A stretch of 64,000 bases of DNA from an uncultured Alphaproteobacteria bacterium (GTDB lineage Bacteria > Pseudomonadota > Alphaproteobacteria > Paracaedibacterales > CAIULA01), in NCBI GenBank assembly GCA_903899945.1, contig CAIULA010000016.1, positions 1 to 64,000 on the forward strand, read 5' to 3'. Made by a program: the position numbers and the translations under genes. Every line of letters begins with the position of its first letter. Position 1 is the first letter of the stretch. Shown one piece after another: positions 63,694-64,000 of this stretch. The notes below the pieces were generated by a model that did not search any database, was not told where the DNA came from, and saw nothing but the letters and a program-made list of their open reading frames with translations.

Positions 63694-64000
63694 ATCATTA
63701 GTCTCCGAGGTTGGTCTTGAAAACACAAAACAAAGGCTCGATAAATATTTAGCCACACAATTTCCCGATATAAGTAGAAACCGTCTACAAAGCTGGATAG
63801 AAGATGGGCATGTTCTTTGCAATGGGGAAATTATCACAGACCTCAGTCATAAGGTTATTGAGGGAGAAATTTATACTCTCCTCCCCCCTCCTCTTCAAGA
63901 TGCAATTCCAAAAGCACAAATTATCCATTTAGATATTATCTATGAAGATAACGATCTTTTGGTGATAAACAAAGCTCCTGGAATGGTTGTTCATCCAGCG
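63674..64000 (+). CDS. RluA/RluD-family 23S rRNA pseudouridine synthase, 5' part
   Basis: Partial gene, cut by the window end; 109 residues are visible. It begins with an S4 RNA-binding domain (RLDKYLATQFPDISRNRLQSWI and VLCNGEIITDLSHKV). The start of the synthase domain follows, with IIYEDNDLLVINKAPGMVVHPA, characteristic of the RluA family. The catalytic HRLDxxTSG motif would lie beyond 64000. The ATG at 63674 overlaps NDUFA12 by 20 bp. S4-bearing members are usually RluD or RluC. Confidence 0.9.
   Translation, partial: MFPGNHKSLVSEVGLENTKQRLDKYLATQFPDISRNRLQSWIEDGHVLCNGEIITDLSHKVIEGEIYTLLPPPLQDAIPKAQIIHLDIIYEDNDLLVINKAPGMVVHPA

Overview
The window is a gene-dense, AT-rich chromosomal segment of an alphaproteobacterium. 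Several genes support this: a MucR/Ros-type regulator, the NDUFA12-type complex I accessory subunit (an alphaproteobacterial and mitochondrial family), CtaG/Cox11 preceded by a tiny one-helix protein, and a stand-alone sdhB. Low GC, TTG/GTG starts, a small palindromic repeat and large secreted proteins with Sel1-like and leucine-rich repeats suggest a host-associated lineage of the Holosporales/Rickettsiales kind. That placement is inference. No rRNA, CRISPR array, insertion sequence or prophage was seen. One tRNA (Ser-UGA) is present.

Layout. 1-2600: two tandem genes for small secreted helical proteins share an identical 64-bp leader. A decayed copy of the 3' end of sdhB lies between them, so the locus arose by a ~1-kb segmental duplication next to sdhB. 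2668-10012 (minus): PBP1C and a thioester-containing bacterial alpha-2-macroglobulin form the known periplasmic defence/repair pair. 10193-23003 (plus): a tightly packed glycan cluster holds an FkbM methyltransferase, NAD synthetase, three glycosyltransferase or glycosyltransferase-like proteins, a nucleotide-sugar dehydrogenase, ManC, a methyltransferase, GalE, a polytopic membrane protein and a polyprenyl-phosphate glycosyltransferase. 23009-25767 (minus): mutL and a flippase-like membrane protein. 25889-35585 (plus): PHB depolymerase, PBP1A, a small membrane protein, ftsH, glmM and comEC, closed by a bidirectional terminator shared with mucR. 36040-45303 (minus apart from a repeat): a palindromic element, tRNA-Ser, an O-antigen ligase/polymerase, EVE protein, gpsA, tsaD, gltX, a nitronate-monooxygenase-like flavoprotein, pabB and an O-methyltransferase. 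45428-50623 (plus): a LonB/LonH-type protease, then a compact LuxR regulator / MHS transporter / cupin cassette. 50620-55582 (minus): the most unusual locus, a 1471-residue exported protein joining Sel1/TPR repeats, an FAD-dependent oxidoreductase domain and leucine-rich repeats, preceded by an overlapping 184-residue secreted-protein gene. 55896-64000: ndk, pgsA, an AI-2E-family permease, a CoxF-like small protein, ctaG, a GT9 glycosyltransferase, pmbA/tldD, class I aldolase, NDUFA12 and the start of an RluD-type pseudouridine synthase cut by the window edge.

Functionally the window is dominated by envelope biology. The glycan cluster makes and modifies activated sugars (GDP-mannose, UDP-galactose, a uronic acid) and probably a lipid-linked sugar. 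The ligase/polymerase at 36652 and the GT9 enzyme at 58555 could act on the same surface polysaccharide. GlmM feeds peptidoglycan, and PBP1A/PBP1C polymerise it. The best candidates for undescribed biology are the Sel1-FAD-LRR fusion with its partner gene, the duplicated secreted paralogs, and the LuxR-MFS-cupin cassette.
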